Source of the DNA: Desulfobulbaceae bacterium
Lineage (GTDB): Bacteria > Bacteroidota > Ignavibacteria > Kapaibacteriales > UBA2268
Reading direction: 5' to 3'
DNA length: 64,000 nucleotides
Assembly (NCBI GenBank): GCA_018335795.1
Contig: JAGXRP010000077.1
Span: forward strand, 1 to 64,000
Under the pieces are notes generated by a model. That model made no database searches. It saw only the letters and a list, made by a program, of their open reading frames with translations, and was not told the origin of the DNA. Of this stretch, positions 61,750 through 64,000 are shown piece by piece. Numbering within the stretch: position 1 is the first letter of the stretch; every line of letters starts with the position of its first letter. The translations under genes and the position numbers were made by a program.

Positions 61750-62774
61750 TGTTCTAATTCATCAGTATTCATAGTGCCTTTGAGCGATAACTTCGCGGAA
61801 CGTTCTCTGATAAGGAACATACCACCGACAAGAAGTTGAACCATAAGCCCTACTGCGTGATTGATAGTTGCATATGCTAATGCAGTTTCTTCTTTCAATC
61901 CGTAAAGACCCATCATAGCATACATAATCAAAAAGTGCATTACCCCGATTCCACTTGGAGTCGGGGCTATTGTTACCCCTATTCCTGATACTATTACCAA
62001 AAACAAAGCATCTGATAATTGTACATCAATATAAGTGTGGAAATCAAAACAGTAAAACATGATGTACATTGGCAACGCATAACAAGCCCAGATCAGTAGT
62101 GATTCTACAGCTAATCTGATATATGAGCCCGGTGTTTTGATGATTGTAAATCCCTTTCGGAACTTTTCAAACATATCAGTCAATCGCAAATACACTTTTT
62201 CCGAAAATGGTTTGACAAGAAATCGTAATAAGTAATTTACAAACGGAGGATAAAAACCGAATAACAATATTACAAATACAAAAACTGAAAACATTATGAT
62301 ACGTTCTGCATCTACTCCGGGAAGCATTTCAACAATTTTATCTCGAGAGATGATAAATGCAATAACAAAAAGAAATCCGAGTGTAAATACATCAATAACT
62401 CGTTCTACAATGATTGTGGCAAATGCACTCGAAACAGATGTGTTTCGACGTTTCGCATACACATAAGGTCTGACAAATTCGCCCAATCGCGGCAAAATTG
62501 CATTGAAAAAGTAACCTACCATAACAGCTGAAAATAAATTTATCGTTGGACCGGGCTCTTGGATTGGTTTAAGTATCGTTTTCCAACGAATAGCACGAAT
62601 GAAGTGCGATAAAATGATTATTGGTATGGGCACAATTGCCCATAAATAATTCGCCCCTTTCAGTACCGATACGAGTTCGTCGAAGTCAACATCTTTAACG
62701 GCTAAGTAGGTCGAACCTATAATTAGCACTAATGTTAAAGACCATTTTAAGATGTTTTTCTGGATTCCGCTCAT
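61740..62774 (-). CDS. UPF0104/LPG-synthase-TM-family membrane protein, copy 2
   Basis: A 344-residue paralogue of the protein at 34354-35382: HFIRAIRWKTILKPIQEPG, FNAILPRLGEFVRPYVYAKRR, PTPSGIGVMHFLIMYAMMGLYG. Stand-alone transmembrane part of the LPG-synthase family, so possibly a lipid or lipid-linked substrate translocator. It diverges from uppP, which acts on lipid carriers, a context that fits this idea but does not prove it. Overlaps the rqcH-like end by ten bases. Confidence 0.85.
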   Translation of the reverse strand: MSGIQKNILKWSLTLVLIIGSTYLAVKDVDFDELVSVLKGANYLWAIVPIPIIILSHFIRAIRWKTILKPIQEPGPTINLFSAVMVGYFFNAILPRLGEFVRPYVYAKRRNTSVSSAFATIIVERVIDVFTLGFLFVIAFIISRDKIVEMLPGVDAERIIMFSVFVFVILLFGFYPPFVNYLLRFLVKPFSEKVYLRLTDMFEKFRKGFTIIKTPGSYIRLAVESLLIWACYALPMYIMFYCFDFHTYIDVQLSDALFLVIVSGIGVTIAPTPSGIGVMHFLIMYAMMGLYGLKEETALAYATINHAVGLMVQLLVGGMFLIRERSAKLSLKGTMNTDELEHQS

Positions 62775-62889
62775 TCAATCTGCGATTTTCTATAATAATT
62801 AGTTAATATTGTGCATAACAAAATTTTTAAAATATGAATTTATACTGTACTTTACAAACTTAATATTGAAAAAATGAAAAAAAGTTTGA

Positions 62890-63732
62890 ATGAGTATCAT
62901 AGAAGCAATTATATTAGGTATCATCCAAGGGTTAACTGAATTCATTCCAATCAGTAGCACAGCACATCTTACCATAGCCGGACACTTAATGGGACTGATT
63001 GACCCCGATTCTCCCGAAAAATGGACAGCATTTATTGCAATCATTCAGTTGGGAACTTTAGTTGCCGTACTTTTCTACTTCAGAACTGATCTATACCGAA
63101 TCCCAAAATCTTTTTTGTCGGAAAATTTAGTCAAACGCACTCCCTATAAAGAGCAAAGTTACGAATCCAGAATGGGATGGCTAATCATCATCGGTACTAT
63201 TCCGATTGTGATGGTAGGACTTATACTCAAAGATTTTATCGAAGGCAGCTTTACGAAAGAACTCAACGTCATTGCCGGAAGTTTGATAGGATTGGCTGTA
63301 ATTCTTGCTGCTGCCGAGAAATTATCCAAGCGCACGAAGGATATGAAAGCGATCGCGATAAAAGATGCCATCATAATTGGAATTGCTCAATGCATCGCTC
63401 TGATACCCGGTTCATCACGTTCAGGGACTACTATTACTGCCGGATTATTCATGGGCTTGAATAGAGAAACCGCAGCACGATTCTCGTTCTTGCTCTCTAT
63501 TCCTGCAATATTGGCAAGTGGATTATTGAGCGTTTATCAAGCATTGGTTTACATTGACGGAAGCGATGCAATCAATTTGATTGTTGCTACAGTCTTTTCG
63601 GGTATAAGCGGTTATTACGCAATTGATTTTTTAATCAATTTTTTGAAAAAGCACAGTACTTTTGTTTTTATATACTACCGAATCGCTTTAGGTATAATTA
63701 TCTATGTAGCACTAATGTACTTTAGCAATTAA
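62890..63732 (+). CDS. uppP: Undecaprenyl-diphosphatase UppP (BacA)
   Basis: A 280-residue membrane enzyme that dephosphorylates undecaprenyl diphosphate so the carrier can be reused in cell-wall and glycan synthesis. The N-terminal signature is LGIIQGLTEFIPISSTAHLTIAGHLMG, and the second catalytic loop is LIPGSSRSGTTITAGLFMGLNRETAARFSFLLSIPAI. Eight or so helices follow. Starts at ATG 62890. Divergent to the LPG-synthase-TM protein. Confidence 0.97.
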   Translation: MSIIEAIILGIIQGLTEFIPISSTAHLTIAGHLMGLIDPDSPEKWTAFIAIIQLGTLVAVLFYFRTDLYRIPKSFLSENLVKRTPYKEQSYESRMGWLIIIGTIPIVMVGLILKDFIEGSFTKELNVIAGSLIGLAVILAAAEKLSKRTKDMKAIAIKDAIIIGIAQCIALIPGSSRSGTTITAGLFMGLNRETAARFSFLLSIPAILASGLLSVYQALVYIDGSDAINLIVATVFSGISGYYAIDFLINFLKKHSTFVFIYYRIALGIIIYVALMYFSN

Positions 63733-63770
63733 ATTCAATCTTGATTTACCGATTTTAATTCAATTAAAGC

Positions 63771-63799
63771 TTGCAAAATTGTGGAAAAATCTATATTTT
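63771..63799 (+). promoter_or_regulatory. Candidate pepT promoter
   Basis: TTG (63771-63773), 18 bases, then TATATTTT (63792-63799), one base from the Bacteroidota TAnnTTTG consensus (a G follows at 63800), lies 37 bases upstream of the pepT ATG. Tentative in AT-rich sequence. Confidence 0.35.
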
Positions 63800-63836
63800 G
63801 TGGGATATTTTTTGTCAAATTTTGTAAAGTTTAAAA

Positions 63837-64000
63837 ATGAAGAATGAAATTTTAGAAAGATTACTCCGTTACGTAAAAATTGATACCCAATCAGACCCTG
63901 CATCAAGCAATACACCAAGTACACAAAAGCAATTCGATTTGGCAAATTTGCTTGTCGAAGAGTTGAAAGAATTCGGCTTAGAGCATGTTGAAATATCTGA
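63837..64000 (+). CDS. pepT: Peptidase T, N-terminal part (cut by window end)
   Basis: The last 164 bases encode [32 protein letters not shown] then [20 protein letters not shown], matching the start of M20-family tripeptidase PepT ([13 protein letters not shown]...STxxQ). PepT is a zinc aminopeptidase acting on tripeptides. Only about 54 residues are within the window; the catalytic residues lie outside. No Shine-Dalgarno site is seen. Confidence 0.85.
   Translation, partial: MKNEILERLLRYVKIDTQSDPASSNTPSTQKQFDLANLLVEELKEFGLEHVEIS

Overview
The window is a low-GC, densely packed bacterial chromosome segment with 58 protein-coding genes or gene fragments, one tRNA and one SRP RNA. Gene content points to the Bacteroidota/Chlorobiota (FCB) group: a NamZ-type DUF1343 protein, DUF2723, DUF4286, a Bacteroidota-style AraC regulator, a GldL/GldM-like pair, and TTG-N18-20-TAnnTTT(G)-like promoters. 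The mix with clear GGAG Shine-Dalgarno sites suggests a deep lineage such as Ignavibacteria or Kapabacteria; this placement is inference.

Left end (1-4300) is the most accessory-looking part: an AraC regulator with an HMA-like MxCxxC start and a possible leader peptide, an isolated nuoD, a von Willebrand A protein, a small lipoprotein, a decayed BNR-repeat gene and two related REP-like palindromes. Next come tRNA-Arg(TCT), the SRP RNA and a tight plus-strand run (4632-12557): rng, dxr, rseP, surE, a small HD-GYP-N-like protein, an HDOD protein and a GAF/PAS histidine kinase.

A long minus-strand run follows (27211 down to 12568): heparinase II/III-like lyase, LptF/LptG permease, a GldL-like and a GldM-like protein, TolC, RDD protein, MacA-like adaptor, LolD/MacB ATPase, two MacB-type permeases, an Atg22/UMF1 MFS protein and a polysaccharide flippase. 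It is an envelope-centred block.

27300-46024 is mixed housekeeping: HicB-like protein plus CPBP protease, TPR protein, NamZ, Dus, cydAB, a flippase-like UPF0104 protein, DEAD-box helicase, xseAB, glnS, DUF4286, PPK2, a TonB receptor, ychF and OsmC. 46119-53204 holds mltG and a second MacA/MacB-permease/TolC set without its own ATPase, then a DUF2723 protein. The right end has an ABC-F protein, a MalK-type ATPase, two lipoproteins (FGE-like and beta-propeller), gamma-carbonic anhydrase, yicC, an RqcH/NFACT protein, a second UPF0104 protein, uppP and the start of pepT.

The most interesting signal is the divergent GldL/GldM-like motor pair at 21821-24105, placed between an LPS-export permease and a TolC/MacAB operon and apparently without other type IX secretion genes nearby. 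Other points are the REP-like palindromes, an FGE-like protein without the catalytic cysteines, and the tail-to-tail overlap of five convergent gene pairs.
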